A DNA stretch of 64,000 nt from Dermatophagoides farinae (GCF_024713945.1 NC_134679.1:2175001-2239000); one strand, 5' to 3'; shown: positions 21,333 to 40,289, numbered from the stretch's first letter. Numbers and translations: made by a program. Notes: generated by a model not told the origin, from the sequence alone.

Positions 21333-22421
21333 ATGGCTAATATTATTAATATATTAAAATGTGATTCATTACAAGAATCAAAAGAAGAATTTCGTAAAGT
21401 GGTTCAAAAAGCTGTTGATGATCATGATGGACATTATTTTACTGTTGGTCTTTCTGGTGGTAGTTTACCGGCCATATTAGCCGAAGTTTTACCAACAATC
21501 AATACTGAATGGAAAAAATGGCGTTTCTTTTTCTGTGATGAACGTCTTGTTTCGTTTAGCGATCCTGAAAGTACATTTGGTGCTTATCGTTCGATTGTTG
21601 TACCGAAAATATCTGAAATTAGTTTGAATCAATTCATTACAATTGATCCAAGTTTAAATTCATGGGCTGCAGCCAATGATTATCTTTCAAAAATGAAACA
21701 AATTTTTTCACGTAAAACGGAAATTGATTTTCCACGTTTTGATCTACTATTTCTTGGTATGGGTCCAGATGGCCATACTTGTTCATTGTTTCCAAATCAT
21801 CCATTGTTGAAAGTAAGTTACACTGTGATGTATGTCATATTTTGTAATCGCAATTGTTTTTTCATTTCATTTCATTTCACGAAACTGACAAAAAAAAAAT
21901 TTCTAGGAAACAAAACGATGGATTGCATATGTTGGCGATTCACCAAAAGTAGGTCTAAATTTTTTTTTTATTTCATTCATTGTTATGTATAGCTATTTTA
22001 TTCGAATGACTAACATATGCAATCTTTTTTTTCTTTTCTCATTCATTCGAATGCGAGAATAGCCTCCACCAAATCGTGTCACAATGACATTACCAGTTCT
22101 GAACAATGCAAAATATTGTGTATTTTTTGTTGCCGGAGCTGCCAAAGCTCAAGTAGTCAAGGTAACATTTTTTTCTGATAAAAATTTGAAATTTTCATAA
22201 ACAAAAAATTTAAATTTGAACTTCATTTATGTACGAAATCCTTATTCCTGTTCATTTTTTTGTTTTGTCACAATTTATAGGATATTGTTGTCGATGGTAA
22301 ATTACTTCCCGGTGGTATGGTTGTACCGAAAAAAGGTGAACTATATTGGATTCTTGATAATGAATCAGCATCAATGTTACCTGAAGAATATCTGAAAAAA
22401 ATGTCGGTCGATCTTGCTTGA
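21333..22421 (+). CDS. PGLS: 6-phosphogluconolactonase, four exons
   Basis: This is the second enzyme of the oxidative pentose phosphate pathway, hydrolysing 6-phosphogluconolactone to 6-phosphogluconate in the cytosol. Exons 21333-21812, 21907-21948, 22063-22161 and 22281-22421 join in frame to 253 residues (258 in human). Family motifs are present in order: GLSGGSLPAIL at about 39-49, FFCDERLV at 66-73, STFGAYR, then LGMGPDGHTCSLFPNHPLL, DSPKPPPNRVTMTLPVLN and a C-terminal ELYWILD. The catalytic His/Asp region (PDGHTCS) is intact. Exon 2 is only 42 nt. An in-frame extension upstream of 21333 has no ATG, so the start at 21333 is the first possible one in this frame. Confidence 0.96.
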
Positions 22422-25400
22422 AGATTTTGCAAAAAAAAAAAAAAAAAATCTAGTCCATCCATAATGTTTACCTGCAATCTTGATCAATAACAAGCTCAAG
22501 CGTGAAATATTTGAAGAAAATTCAAAATCAATGCATTTCCTTCCAAAACAAAAACAAAACAAAAAAACAAACTGCAATATTCATAATGACAAACTCATTT
22601 TTTATTTGTCATCTATGTTATACTCTCAATTCGATTCGGTAAAGAACATTTTCTAGCCTCCAATCAAAAAAAAGGACTGGTGCAAAAAAAAATCTTAATT
22701 GAAAACAAACGTTTCTGTTGGTCAAACGTTGTCATTCATCATTATCATCATCATCATCATTATCATCAACATCACCATGACAATCCTTTTTTCCTCTTAT
22801 TCATTCAAACTACATAATAATATGTCATCTGGTCATCATCGTCATTAACTCGTTGTGTCTTACTTAAATTGGAAACAAATAAAAAAAATGAATAAATTTT
22901 CTTGGTTCTTAAAAGTAGAAAAAAATATATATTCAAGTCATAAAAATAAAATTAGTTAGTATATCTCAATAAACATATAAACACTAACTGACTATGACCA
23001 TTTCCTTTCTACTTTTTTTTTCTTTCATCAATCAAGATGATTATAATTAGAAACACAGCGAAAAAAAATATAAAATTTCAACTTTTCAAGGATATAATGA
23101 TGATTTGATTTTTTTTCTTGTAGCAAAAATAGCTGGATGAATAAATAAAAAAAAAATTCGAAAAGACTCACAAACACAAACCCACAATCGAACAACAACA
23201 TTTACGATTCATTACTTCTTTTCCGTTCGTTCTCTATGAATGGCACCGATGAACAAAAAAAAATGCAATTTCCAGAGCGAGAAGAAAAATTCTTTTTTTT
23301 TCAAAACAAATCCAATTCATCATTATATATTAAAATGTATTTGTTTGTTTGTTTGTTTGTTTGTTGTTGTCCATTCCCCTTCATTCATCACACATCCTAT
23401 TTTGATGATGGTTGTGTTTTTTGTTTTTGTTTCGGGTTGATGTCCATTTGAAATTTTTTTTTCTTGTTTAAATCAAACACAAATACACACAATATATATA
23501 TATGCAGATTTGTATGGTCTGGTTTTCTGTGTTTTGTCTATATTCAAACCGCCAGAAAAAAAAATCAAATGAAAAAAAATAAATAAATTTGAAATGTTTG
23601 AATTTTCTTTTTCTTCATATCATCAACCAACATTATAGTGTGTATGTGATAAGAATAATAGCGATGATGATGATGATTTGATTCATGGTAAACTTGGAGA
23701 GTATATCTTCAACGAAATACGATCCTCATCATTTTCGAACGAAAAAAATTTTTTTGTTTTGTTTTGTTTTGGTTATTAGATCTGTTTGCAAAAAAAATAA
23801 ATGCAAATGAATCATGATGGCCAAAATTTGAATTTGAAATTAAAAAAAAAAAAAGAAAATACAAAATAAAATAAACAAATTTGCAACAAATTTTATCAAA
23901 AATTCGAAACAGAAAAAAAAAATTTTTTTTTCGATAATGACAATGAATGTGTGTGTGTGTGTGTATGAACATCATAACAAGGAATAACGTCGTAGCTTCT
24001 ACTTTTAAATTATCAATTATGAAGGTCAGCATACGAAATGGAATTTTATAGAAACAAACAATACCATTCAACCAACAAATCAACCAACCATACAGTCAAT
24101 TTTATGGATGGTAAAATATAAAATGCGTCATATTTATCACATGAACAAAATTTTAAACGAACGTGTGTAATGATAACATTTTCATTTTTAATTTCTTTTT
24201 CGTTTTTTTCGTTTTGGCTAGATTTAATAATTTTCAATGATGGCGGTAAAAAAAACTTATGTTCATTTTACATGCAAACAACACGAGAAAGGGAGAGAGA
24301 GAGATTTGAAGAATAACATGTATGGTAATTATTTATTGAAGAAGAATAAGTTGAAAATCATCTGAAAATTTTTTTTTGTTTGAAGATCAATGAACTTGTG
24401 TTCATATAATTGTGATTTTTTTTTTATTTTATTTATTTCGGTTTTTCAGTTTAGTCCATTACATCATGGTTGAATTTTTTGTTGTTGTTTTGTTTTTACA
24501 TCGACCAATTCAAGTTTCGAGAAATGTGGTGTGTGTGTGTGTGTGTGTGCGAGTTTAAATTGGATGAACACTTCACTTTTTTTTCTGATCATATGGCTCC
24601 AAAAAAAAAATGAAATAGATTTCCTATATGTGAAATGGTTGACTACTGCCAGTTGGTTGATTGGTTGGTTGGTTGGTTGTTGATCGGGCGTCACGCGAGT
24701 ATAACAAATACAAATAATAATAGTGTGCATGTATGTATTCAGTTCATTCGATATTCGGTTTATATTTTTTTCGACTATTTGAAGATTGAATTGAAATGAA
24801 ATGAAATCCAGTTTTTTTTTTTGTTTCAAGTTTCCTATAATACACAGTCAGGTATTGGTTTTTTTTCCTCCCCCCACTCAACTGATGATTTGGTTGTTTT
24901 TCCGATATGATGGCTGAATCATCAAAATCAACAAGTGTGAATATAGAAAAAGAGATGATGATGATGATAAATAAATGGAATAGATAGATAGATTGGTGGT
25001 GAATGAAATAAACAACGATATCAAATTTGAAACAATATATATTCGATGATAAACGGTTGATGATTTCAAGGATTTTATTTTCTCTCTTAATATATATGTT
25101 TTTTATGGCTACTGTTGAAAAAAAAACTTAATCAAACATGATCTGATCTTCAGATTTTATACCGCTTAAACCAAATCAAACTTAACCGAATTTGGATTTT
25201 GGATATTTGTAACAAAAAAAAAATCAAATAAATAAATTTGAAATTCGGGTGCGACGACGCATGCGTGTTTTATAATATCTATAAATCCTATGATGATGAT
25301 GATGATGGATCCATATTATTTTGTTATGCTGTTGAACTTTTTTTTCAGCTCTTTTTTCTCTCTTTGACTTGATCCACTCCTTTTAATAATAACAATCATC

Positions 25401-28127
25401 ATTAAATAGTGTCCGTTTTGTTGGAACACCACCACACAACACACACATATATATACACACAAAACACCACCACTATTTAATAGACTGACTGCAATGCGAA
25501 TGAATTTGTCATGTTTTTCTGATATTTTTCATCAATTGTTATCATCATATTCCAATACTACTACTGTAAATATGGATTCATTATTCACATTGACTACTAC
25601 TACTACAACAGTACAGGACAATATTGCCATTTTTTTCCTGGCTACATTTTTTTTGTGTGTATATGTGGTCGGATCCAGTTTTCAGTAATATTTCTTCTTG
25701 TCTTTTTTTTTTTTGGGTTTGCCGCTTCTCCGATTTTAATATTGCAAACACACACAACACACACTGTTTTTGTCATCGTCTGTCGTATAATATTTTTTTT
25801 TCTTTTATATTTGTTTCGCCTGATAAGTTAAATGCACTTTCCATTCGTTTTTATATTATTTGTATGTGAATCAGATTTTTTTTTTTTACTTGGATTGTGA
25901 GTCGTTTTCCTGTGTCTCTCTCTGTTTCTGTTTCTGTTTCTGTTTGTATGTGTGTGTGTCATCAAATACAACAACAACAACAATAAATTCTTGAAGAAAT
26001 ACCCGGACCAATGTAAACGCATCTTCTCTATTTTACATGATGAAAATATATGACTGTTGTATTGTTCAATTTTTCAATCCAACAACAACAGAAATCAATG
26101 AAATAGAAGTGGTTATTGTTGAAAAACAAAAAGTTTAGAGAGACCCTAGGTTCTAGGGTTTTCTTTTTCTCAAGTGTCTTGATCTTCGTTTGTTTTTATT
26201 TCGAATGTTTTCATAATTTTTTTTTTTTTTTTTTAAATGAATGAATATCTTTGATTCTTTCTTTCTTGGGTGTGCGTGTTTGTTGAATAAAAACTACGAC
26301 ACACCAAATCACCATATAATGCTATCAGCATTTCAATTCCATTTTGCAGCAACAATTTAACAATGATGATTCGAAAATTCGAATCGAATCCAGCTATGAT
26401 CAGATACAAATATCTACTGTTTATTTTGTTGTTGTTGTCGTAAATATTATTATCGTTGAAAATTATTGACACACATTTATGTTGAATAAAACTACCATCA
26501 TTGAATGAAACCATCCTACTTTATCTATTATTTACCTATTTACGAATCAACAACATCAAACAAAAACTTGATGGATTATTTTTTCAAAGAGTTTATATGA
26601 TCGAAAAAAACGGTTTGTAGTGGCGGTTTTTTTCGGCCTTTTTCATCGTGTTTTGCCGATATATGTTTTTTTTACCAATAATCGTTGCTTCATTGCTGTT
26701 TTTAGTATGTTTTTTGTGTGTGTGTTTGTGTCGGTGTATTTCAAGATAATTTCCAGTAGTGATGATCAACATTAACCATCGACCGGTTATTCAAGTCAAG
26801 TCATCATCGATTTGTTTTTTCTTTTTGGCTATATTTGATCTTTTTGGTGAAGATCATCATCATCATACAACCAGATTAAGAGATTGACTCGATGTGTGTG
26901 TGTATGTGTATGTTTATGTGATGTGTATAAGCGTTGGATTCGATTTGTATTTTTTTTTTTTTTTTTTTTGCCAATCAACAAACGAATGGATGAAAGAAAA
27001 AAAATGATAATTTCTATTTTTCAACCCATGAACGCGTACAAAGAAAAATTCAATATGTTTCAATTATTTAAAAAATAGATTCGATTGATATTGATTCATT
27101 CAATTTCCTTTCATATGAATCTGGTATTGGAAAATTTTTTTTTTTTTGTTATCCCTCCTCTTTTCCATTCACTCTGTCATTGATGATCATCGATTCAATC
27201 ATCATAACAAATAATTTGTTATTGTCGTTTTATGTCCATAATTGGCCATGTCTATATATATAATAATTAGAGAAAACATTCATTCATTTTTGTCGTCATC
27301 ATCATCATCATCATCAATGTTTCGATGTGTTTGTGTTTGGTGATTGAAAAAATTTTTTTTGTCATCAACCAACAAAAAACAAACTATAACGACAAAATTA
27401 TTGATCAACTGAAAACGAACTGTGTAAACCAGAAGTTAAACATCAACAAAAAAAAACAAAACAAAACAAAAACAACGCCATCAACAATAATCTCATTCTC
27501 TTGTTTGTTATTATTATTATGCTGATGATAATGATGATATGATTGCAAATCATACGATTATCGAGAATTATTGTTTTTTGTTACCAAAAAAAAAATTCCA
27601 TAAAACATAAAATCATCAAAAAAAATATGATTGATCCATTTCAGGATTATATTGTTCATCAATCATCAAATAATTAAATTTATGTTTTATTCAATTTGAT
27701 CAAAAAAAAAAAAAATCCATCCAACACAAACAACACACGCTTTTTCTTTTTTGCCAAATAAATATTTCTTTTGTGTGTTGTGTTGTTTATGTGCGTGTCC
27801 GAGAAATTGTTTGGTTATTATTATCTGCCTTATTTAATCAATTACAACGTAGATATCAACGTTCAATTATTATCATTTTTATACGAGATAATCAAACGTA
27901 ATATTCTTTTTTTTCAATTTAATAATTTCCATTACATATTTAAAAACATGACTTGATTTGTTCTTCTATTGTCGTATATATAAATATTATATTGATGTGA
28001 TGCCAATCATCGATTAGCATTTATATTTTTCTGTGAATATTTAAATTTACATATATTCAATTTTGGAAATAAAGTGTCAAATATAAAAAAGTTTTTTTTT
28101 CTGCACACATATATTGTTGTACTATTA
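22422..28127. other. simple-sequence spacer between PGLS and the msn-type kinase
   Basis: I find no gene in these 5.7 kb. The first few hundred bases should hold the PGLS 3' UTR. The rest is AT-rich with GTTT repeats (23340-23364), GT runs (about 24530-24549), GATT/GGTT repeats (24659-24679), ATC repeats (27298-27316) and long poly-T (26217-26235, 26950-26970). A small CpG-containing palindrome (ACGCATGCGT) lies at 25258-25267. Part of the right end will be 5' UTR and promoter of the kinase gene. Confidence 0.6.
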
Positions 28128-33664
<5,537 letters not shown>

Positions 33665-33750
33665 ATGTAAATCGATCAAACGGTTTTTGTATGTGAAAAG
33701 ATAGATGAAATCATCTTGCTTCTTGAAAATTCGCTAAACAAAACAAAACC

Positions 33751-33756
33751 AATAAA
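33751..33756 (+). terminator. poly(A) signal AATAAA of the msn-type kinase gene
   Basis: AATAAA lies 86 bp after the stop codon, in the 332-bp gap to the convergent NAA10 stop. Confidence 0.5.
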
Positions 33757-33914
33757 CGATTCTAGGATTCTAAGTTTTTTTTCTACAAATCAAATACTAC
33801 TATCGATACAAATCAAACAATTTTCTAAAAAAAACAAAACAAAAAAATGAATGCAAAATTTTTTGCAATAACCAAACAAAACACCAACACACACAAGTAT
33901 TGATACAATTTTTT

Positions 33915-33920
33915 TTTATT
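33915..33920 (-). terminator. poly(A) signal AATAAA of NAA10
   Basis: Read on the minus strand this is AATAAA, 76 bp downstream of the NAA10 stop codon. Confidence 0.5.
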
Positions 33921-33996
33921 CTTATTATCATGTAATTGAAATGAATTTTTTCAGTAATAAAATGATACCAAAATGTTTGTATATTTAAAATTTAAT

Positions 33997-34612
33997 TCAT
34001 TCACCATGATGATTATTATTACTTTTTTTATCCGATTTTTTCATATCAAAAAATGTTGGATCACTTGGTTTAATATTATTTTGACGTGCAAATTCAGCTA
34101 GGTCACGTTTCATTGCAAAAGCATCTTCACCGTCGGCATAATATTTAGGTTCCACTTCACTTATCTCAAATTTTAATGTATTTTGATATAGATGTAAAGC
34201 AGCACGATTACTTTTACGTACATGTAATGATACATAACGTGCATTGAAACATTCAACCATCGCTCTTGATGCTTGATCCATTAATTTTTGTGCCAAACCA
34301 AGACGACGATTTGTTCGTTTCACAGCCAATGATGTTATATGGCCATGTGCAATATCGGATTCTTCTTCCATTTTGGCTAAAACATAACCAACGATACGAC
34401 CTTGATCATCTTCGGCTACATAGGATAATTGTGGCCATGAAAGACCATGATAGAAATAGTATTTCATCTGATAATTCTCTGGTAAACAAAGCAAATTGCA
34501 ATGTTGCATATTCATTAGATCATCTGGCTATTATGGCGAAAAATAATAAAATTATTTCATAATCAAACTCATTTAATTAAACAATCAATACCTTAGCGTT
34601 GCGAATATACAT
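33997..34612 (-). CDS. NAA10: NAA10 (ARD1) catalytic subunit of the NatA N-terminal acetyltransferase, two exons
   Basis: NAA10, with the auxiliary subunit NAA15, acetylates N-termini such as Ser, Ala and Thr on nascent chains at the ribosome. Exon 1 (34612-34592) encodes only MYIRNAK and exon 2 is 34527-33997; together they give 183 residues. The GNAT core is almost continuous with the human protein: [20 protein letters not shown], then [11 protein letters not shown] and the acetyl-CoA motif RRLGLA, then [17 protein letters not shown] and [13 protein letters not shown]. The C-terminal tail beyond about 150 is short, Lys/Asn/His-rich and diverged, compared with the longer tail of human NAA10. 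The start codon is the first ATG in frame and matches the family start. Confidence 0.96.
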
Positions 34613-34894
34613 GGTTGTCGCAAATATTTATTGAAAAAAAGACTATTTTATCAGCAAAGAATTGTAAAATTCTGATGAATTTTAATTTTCACTCGAAAAA
34701 TAATTGGTGCATGCTTCAGATTTTTTTTCCAATACGTCCTATATGAACGGAAAAGATCGTGAAAAAATTCCTGAATGGAAAAAATTCAAAATTGAAATTT
34801 TAATGAATTCGTAACAAGAATTATCAAATTGTCGAAAAACTCATCGCAATCATTGGTAGGCAGTGAAAGCCTTGAATTATTAAAAAAAATAACT

Positions 34895-35025
34895 ACGTTT
34901 GGCAGGGCCTGTCGAGGTGCCTGTGCAAACTGTGCACAGCACAAGGCCTCGCAGTTCCAAGACCTTCGCGTTTTTCAATTCAATTTTGCATAAGGCAAAT
35001 TTTCTCGGCCGGCTCTGACGTTTGG
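34895..35025. mobile_element. hAT-type MITE (115 bp) with 8-bp target site duplication
   Basis: The element itself is 34903-35017. It is flanked on both sides by the identical octamer ACGTTTGG (34895-34902 and 35018-35025). The ends are imperfect terminal inverted repeats: left CAGGGCCTGTCGAGG, right (reverse complement) CAGAGCCGGCCGAGA, 11 of 15 bases alike. An 8-bp duplication with CAG-starting ends is the hallmark of hAT transposons. It has no coding capacity, so it would need a transposase from elsewhere. A sub-terminal near-palindrome (CGAGG..CCTCG, with CTGTGCACAG inside) lies in the left half. It sits in the 753-bp head-to-head space between NAA10 and the membrane-protein gene and is far more GC-rich than its flanks. 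Confidence 0.88.
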
Positions 35026-35365
35026 CTTCCAACTAACAACCAACAAAGTAAATATTATTTTGTATCGATCCAAAAAACGACCGAAATAATGCATACTTTT
35101 ACGGTCTTGTACTGTAATGATGGAAGAAAATTTTTCACCATTATTGATTGGGCTCTTTGAAATTAATGAAAAAAAATGTTTTTACTAATTTAAATTATAT
35201 GAAAACCATTTGAACTATTTGGTCGATCGATAGAATCGCATGGCCAGATTGATTTAAAACTATGTTTTGAATTTTTAGTCGTATTTGCTTTGTAAAGTCA
35301 CTAACGGCAGCTATTTATCTTTTGCTTATTTTATATGTTGAATTGTATAGAAGAATAATTGGAAT

Positions 35366-36634
35366 ATGGCTCCAAACTTTTTTATAATTGAAAAAGATCC
35401 TAAAAATATTGGTGAAATATTTTGTCGGTGTTTTGAATGTTGGAAACATCTAAGTCATCGTTTGGAATATTCACTTGAATGTTATCAAAATCATTGTATC
35501 AAATGGAATTTTCATACATTGAAACGTACGATTCATATGACAACAAGAGCATGGATAATAATCATTTCATTATTGTGGATCATAATCTGGCCACATGATC
35601 GCTTATTTATGAATGTGGAAAATTTTGATGAAATATCACAAATCAAAAGAAGTGATCTAGTAATCATTGAATTAATTATTATATTCATCGTTCTCGAATG
35701 GATGTGGTTTCATATATTTAAAGGTATTTGGATTTATCGTTCATCATGGAATGATTTTATCGTTATAAATTATCGATTTGATGATCACCAATTAAGGCAG
35801 GATTTTCATGAATATCTCATTAATTTTTACGTTATAACCCATTCGATAGCCAAATTACTTTATGCAATTTCTGCTGTCACATTGATCATATTTAATATTT
35901 TATTTATTTATCTTTCCATCGGTTATTATCTAAATTTCAAGATTACCTTGATTCAATTAATGATGACAATGTCAGTGTTGTCAATGTTAGTACGTCATCT
36001 AATATTAATGATGGGTCAACTATTTTTATCACTCAATTACACTATATTTGTTGTTGAATTTTTAAAAATACGCTTGAAACAATTACATACATTTCTACGA
36101 ATTGAATTCAAGTTATTTCGTTTTACAACGGTAGCAAATTTTAGAAAAATATGGAAAAAATTCTATCCAAATTACATTCGAATTTATTCCGAAACAATCA
36201 AAATGAATCAAACGGAAAAAATTATATTTTTCAATTTGGAATTGATATCAAAATCGGCAATCATAATTTCTGCATTATTTATTGGTCAACAATTGAAAAT
36301 GAATATCATGAATACGTTTGTGGCACTTGTATTCATTATTGTATTCTGTTATACAACACTATTATATTCACGTGTTTCATATTTGCCATTTTATAATCAA
36401 TTATGTTCACGAGCATTAATGGATGGTGTGGCAAGACAAAAACCAATACCATTCGTATTGAAACATTTTTATTCCATTAAATCACATCTATTAATACAGA
36501 CAATGGCCAATAATCGTTTAGGATTTACATGTGGTGAAATGTTTTTCATAACACGTTTCAAATATATTCAATTATTCATTTTGAATTTTCATTTAATTAT
36601 AAAATTTTATAAAAAAATTTGCATATCATCATAA
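35366..36634 (+). CDS. intronless multi-pass membrane protein, possible gustatory-receptor-like chemoreceptor
   Basis: This is a single frame of 422 residues with an ATG start and no intron. It is rich in Ile, Leu, Phe and aromatic residues. I see about seven hydrophobic stretches: roughly 62-80, 98-122, 155-178, 180-220 (perhaps two), 283-303 and 308-330, with an amphipathic or membrane stretch at the very C-terminus near RFKYIQLFILNFHLIIKF. The conserved-looking C-terminal block LGFTCGEMFFITRFKYIQLF, a Gly-containing loop followed by a final helix, recalls the layout of arthropod gustatory receptors, but their TYhhhhhQF signature is not clearly present. Unlike its neighbours it has no obvious conserved family and no introns, which fits a fast-evolving receptor. 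It could equally be another orphan membrane family. Confidence 0.6.
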   Translation: MAPNFFIIEKDPKNIGEIFCRCFECWKHLSHRLEYSLECYQNHCIKWNFHTLKRTIHMTTRAWIIIISLLWIIIWPHDRLFMNVENFDEISQIKRSDLVIIELIIIFIVLEWMWFHIFKGIWIYRSSWNDFIVINYRFDDHQLRQDFHEYLINFYVITHSIAKLLYAISAVTLIIFNILFIYLSIGYYLNFKITLIQLMMTMSVLSMLVRHLILMMGQLFLSLNYTIFVVEFLKIRLKQLHTFLRIEFKLFRFTTVANFRKIWKKFYPNYIRIYSETIKMNQTEKIIFFNLELISKSAIIISALFIGQQLKMNIMNTFVALVFIIVFCYTTLLYSRVSYLPFYNQLCSRALMDGVARQKPIPFVLKHFYSIKSHLLIQTMANNRLGFTCGEMFFITRFKYIQLFILNFHLIIKFYKKICISS

Positions 36635-39600
36635 TATATATTACACATATATATAGTTTGTTTCTATAGAATTAATGATATATATATATATATATAGTAG
36701 AATAGAATTAAAATTAAAATAAAATTTTTATATCTCAAAATTCTAATCATTTAAATTCCTCATGGATAGATGGCGGTTTACGAAATTAATAATCTTTTCA
36801 AAATGTAAAAATTTTCGACAAATTGTGTTTGTGTGTGTGTGTTAAGCGAAAAGGCAAAAATCAAAGATTGATCATCTGATATTATTTGTTTGCACTTTTT
36901 TTTTGATTTGACACATCTCACCTCCTGCCGATATTTTCCATTCTTCAATATCAATATCATATCATTTACGCGTGTATTTTTTTCAAGCCTTATACTGTGA
37001 ACAAATAGTCAAAACATTTTTGTTTCGATGATAATAATGGCCATTTGACTGGACAATGAATAGGTCATCATCATCATCATCATCAGAAGCTATCTCATCG
37101 CAAACATATATCATCTATCTTGCTATAATAATATAATCGTATGGCTATTTGGTGATGCATATCCACTATCTATTTGGAATGGTCAATTGTGAGTCCCCGA
37201 AATACAAATATTTATGTCAAACAAATTTTTTTTTCATAGTTTTCTATATTGACACGGGTCATACTGTGGGTCGATGATGTTTTTTTTTCTTCAATGTATT
37301 TATTGGATTTTTTTTTTTGAAAAAAAATCAAATTCAAATTTGAACGGTTGTCGTAAAAAAATCATCATTTTTCAAACTGACAACTACCATCAAAACTTTA
37401 AATGAAAACTCAAACTAAACACTAACTATATTAGCAGCCTGTCGTTGTTTTGATTAATATTTTTTTTTGTTGTTTTCTTTCGTATTTTTAAGCTTTTTTA
37501 GTTTTACCTGTTGATACTATATAGATAATGAATTTTGATTAAAAGTATTTAATTTATAGCTTTAATTAATTATATTATGTTATGTGAACACTTCAGATGT
37601 TTTTTTTCACTTCACAAACTTGAAATTTAATTTTTGAAGCGAAAATTGAGCAATATGATGGTGGATGATATCGATATTCAAATGAGCCAATTCGAATGGT
37701 TTGAATTTTTTTTCAACTTGAATTTTAATTCAATTTTCACCAGAAAAAAATGAATTTAGATTGTCAACAAGTTGACGATATCATCGAAGCTAATTATTTC
37801 TGCAAAACGATCGGGTTATTCCTGTCGACTATGGTGGCCTACAACAAAAAACAATTTTATTTTTTTGACAATGTTAAATCGAATCAAAACAACAAACGAG
37901 AAAAAAAAATCAAAGTGTCGATTGCGGCGGACGTTTATTATGAATTGAATTGTAACGAATTATAATAATACGTGATTCAAATAAACAAAAAAAAACTTTA
38001 TCCGCTTGTTTCAATTTTTTTTTTTTTTTTTTGAAAAAAGATCTAAAGTTGAACAGTAGAACTTGATTAAAGTCTGATGATTGTCACTATAGTGTTTTTG
38101 TGTGTCGGTAATCACTTTTTTTTTGGTGCATTTTTTCTTTGTCATTTTTGGATTTAGATTTTCAATCACATATTGAGCATGTTTTTTTTTCTTTCCATTC
38201 AATAATAATAATAATAATTTGATTATGTCTGATCATAGCTGGTCGCGTATGATGATTGGATTATTACGGCTAGACAAACATTGACATATATAAGCAGAGA
38301 TTGAAAAACGGTAGAAAAACCGAGACCCCTAACCCCAAACCCCAGCAACCAAAAAAAAAGCAATGCCGCCACATTCGGTACACATGATGATGATGGGTTC
38401 GACCCTTTGTGTCATAATTTATTTTGGTATTCATACCAATGATCATATAATGACAACAAATATATAAAAATGATAATATTTTTCTTCAATAGAAGAAAAA
38501 AAAACTAATCAAAGATTGGAAATAATAACAACTACTTGTAGGATTTTCTATCGAATGAAACAAACAAAGAAATGCATGAATTTGTTTTTCATTAATGAAA
38601 ATGAATTATTACAACGTGATCCTCCACACACACACACACAACGAATTTGTTTTTTTCTGTCTACTTATATACAGTATATAACAATGTAATAATCAATCTA
38701 TTGTGTATAACACCATGTTTATATGATAGAGATTCACATTTTGAAATAACATTGGATTTGAAATTTTAAATTTAGTTGAAATAACTGTTAAAAACTTTGC
38801 CAATATTCACCTTCGACAAACTTATGGTTATATATAGAAAAAATAGGTGTTTTTTTTGTTTTGTTTTTTGTTGTTTCCGAATTTAGAGTAGTACCATATA
38901 GATTAACACATTTAATGTTCATATATTTCATATTTGATTTGATTTATGAATTTTTTTTTTCGTTTTTGTTTTCGTTTTTGTGGATTCTAAGCCTGAGATT
39001 ATTAGATTTTTTTTTTGTTTTGTTTTGATTGATCGATCGATGAATATTTTGTTTCTGATTTAAATACATTGTATATGCATTGAAATGGCAAAATTTTTTT
39101 CATTTTTCATCCCCTTCGTTAATTCATCGTAAAGGTTATTTGATGATTTTTCTATGATTATGATGATGATGATGATGATGCCAGGTAACTTAATACTATC
39201 AATATTTTGCGATTGACGTAGTACAAATCATAGGGAATCAGAAAAAAAACCTTAAGATATGATGAATTCAACGACACAGGAGTAGTAAACAATTCAAATA
39301 GAAACTACCAGATTTTGATCAATCTCTGACAAAATTTGTTATAACGTGAAATACAATTAGCCCGTAGAATTGAATGAAAATTAAAAAAAAATATGATAAA
39401 TTGTTTTTTGTATTTAAATAATGATTATTGGCCACAAAAAAAAGAAACGAAAAAAATTTGTTGATATTCAACATATAACACAACACCTAACACATATTCA
39501 ATCTTAGCGCAATTGGAAATCATATAGAATGGAATGTCAAATAGATATCTAAATGTGGAACAAATTTCATTTTATCATTATCATCATCACAATCTGACAT

Positions 39601-40289
39601 AGTCATAATACAATCTTGATCTACTAATTGACAACAATCATCAATTCCTATTTTTTTTTATTTGTTGTTTCCCTAAGTTATTCCGAAATGGTGTTTATCA
39701 GCATGCTAATTTAGTTATGCTGAATGACGTTGTTGTTGTTGTTGTTGTTTATCGTTGATTTTTAATTACTTCCATTTCTATTTGCAAATGATTTGTTATG
39801 ATATGATCTTTTTTTTTCTTGGAAAACTAATTTCATTCTCATTTGATTGTTATGATCGAACGATAATGATGATGATGAACCACAATGAATTGACCAAAAA
39901 AAACCCATCAAAGAATAATAATAAAAAAAATAATATCAGCAAGATACTTGTTTCATGTTATGAATAATCAGTGTAAAATGTCATAACCACAGGGTTCCAT
40001 CTCGGGAATCAATACAATGATCAATAACAGAAACAACAAGATTGATATTCATCTATTATATGATATTCATCAAGGTATATCATGTATTCAATTTTTACTG
40101 TTTTGTTGATAAAGATCAGATGAATGTTAGAAACAAAACAAAAAATATAACAAAAATATAGACACCTGATAATCAAGATTAGAAAAGGTGACACTTGAAT
40201 CATCAATGAATGATCCAAAATTAAATGACATATACAAATACAATAAACACACACACTAACTAGGTATGAATGAATTTATCATTAATCAT

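Noticed and set aside
24640-24720. GATTGG/GGTT repeat and GGGCGTCACGCGAG considered as a tRNA gene
   Set aside because: No cloverleaf, A box or B box could be drawn; it is a tandem GGTT tract followed by a short GC patch.
35366-36634. Calling this gene an insect-type gustatory receptor outright
   Set aside because: The layout fits but the TYhhhhhQF signature is not clear, so the call is kept as a candidate only.
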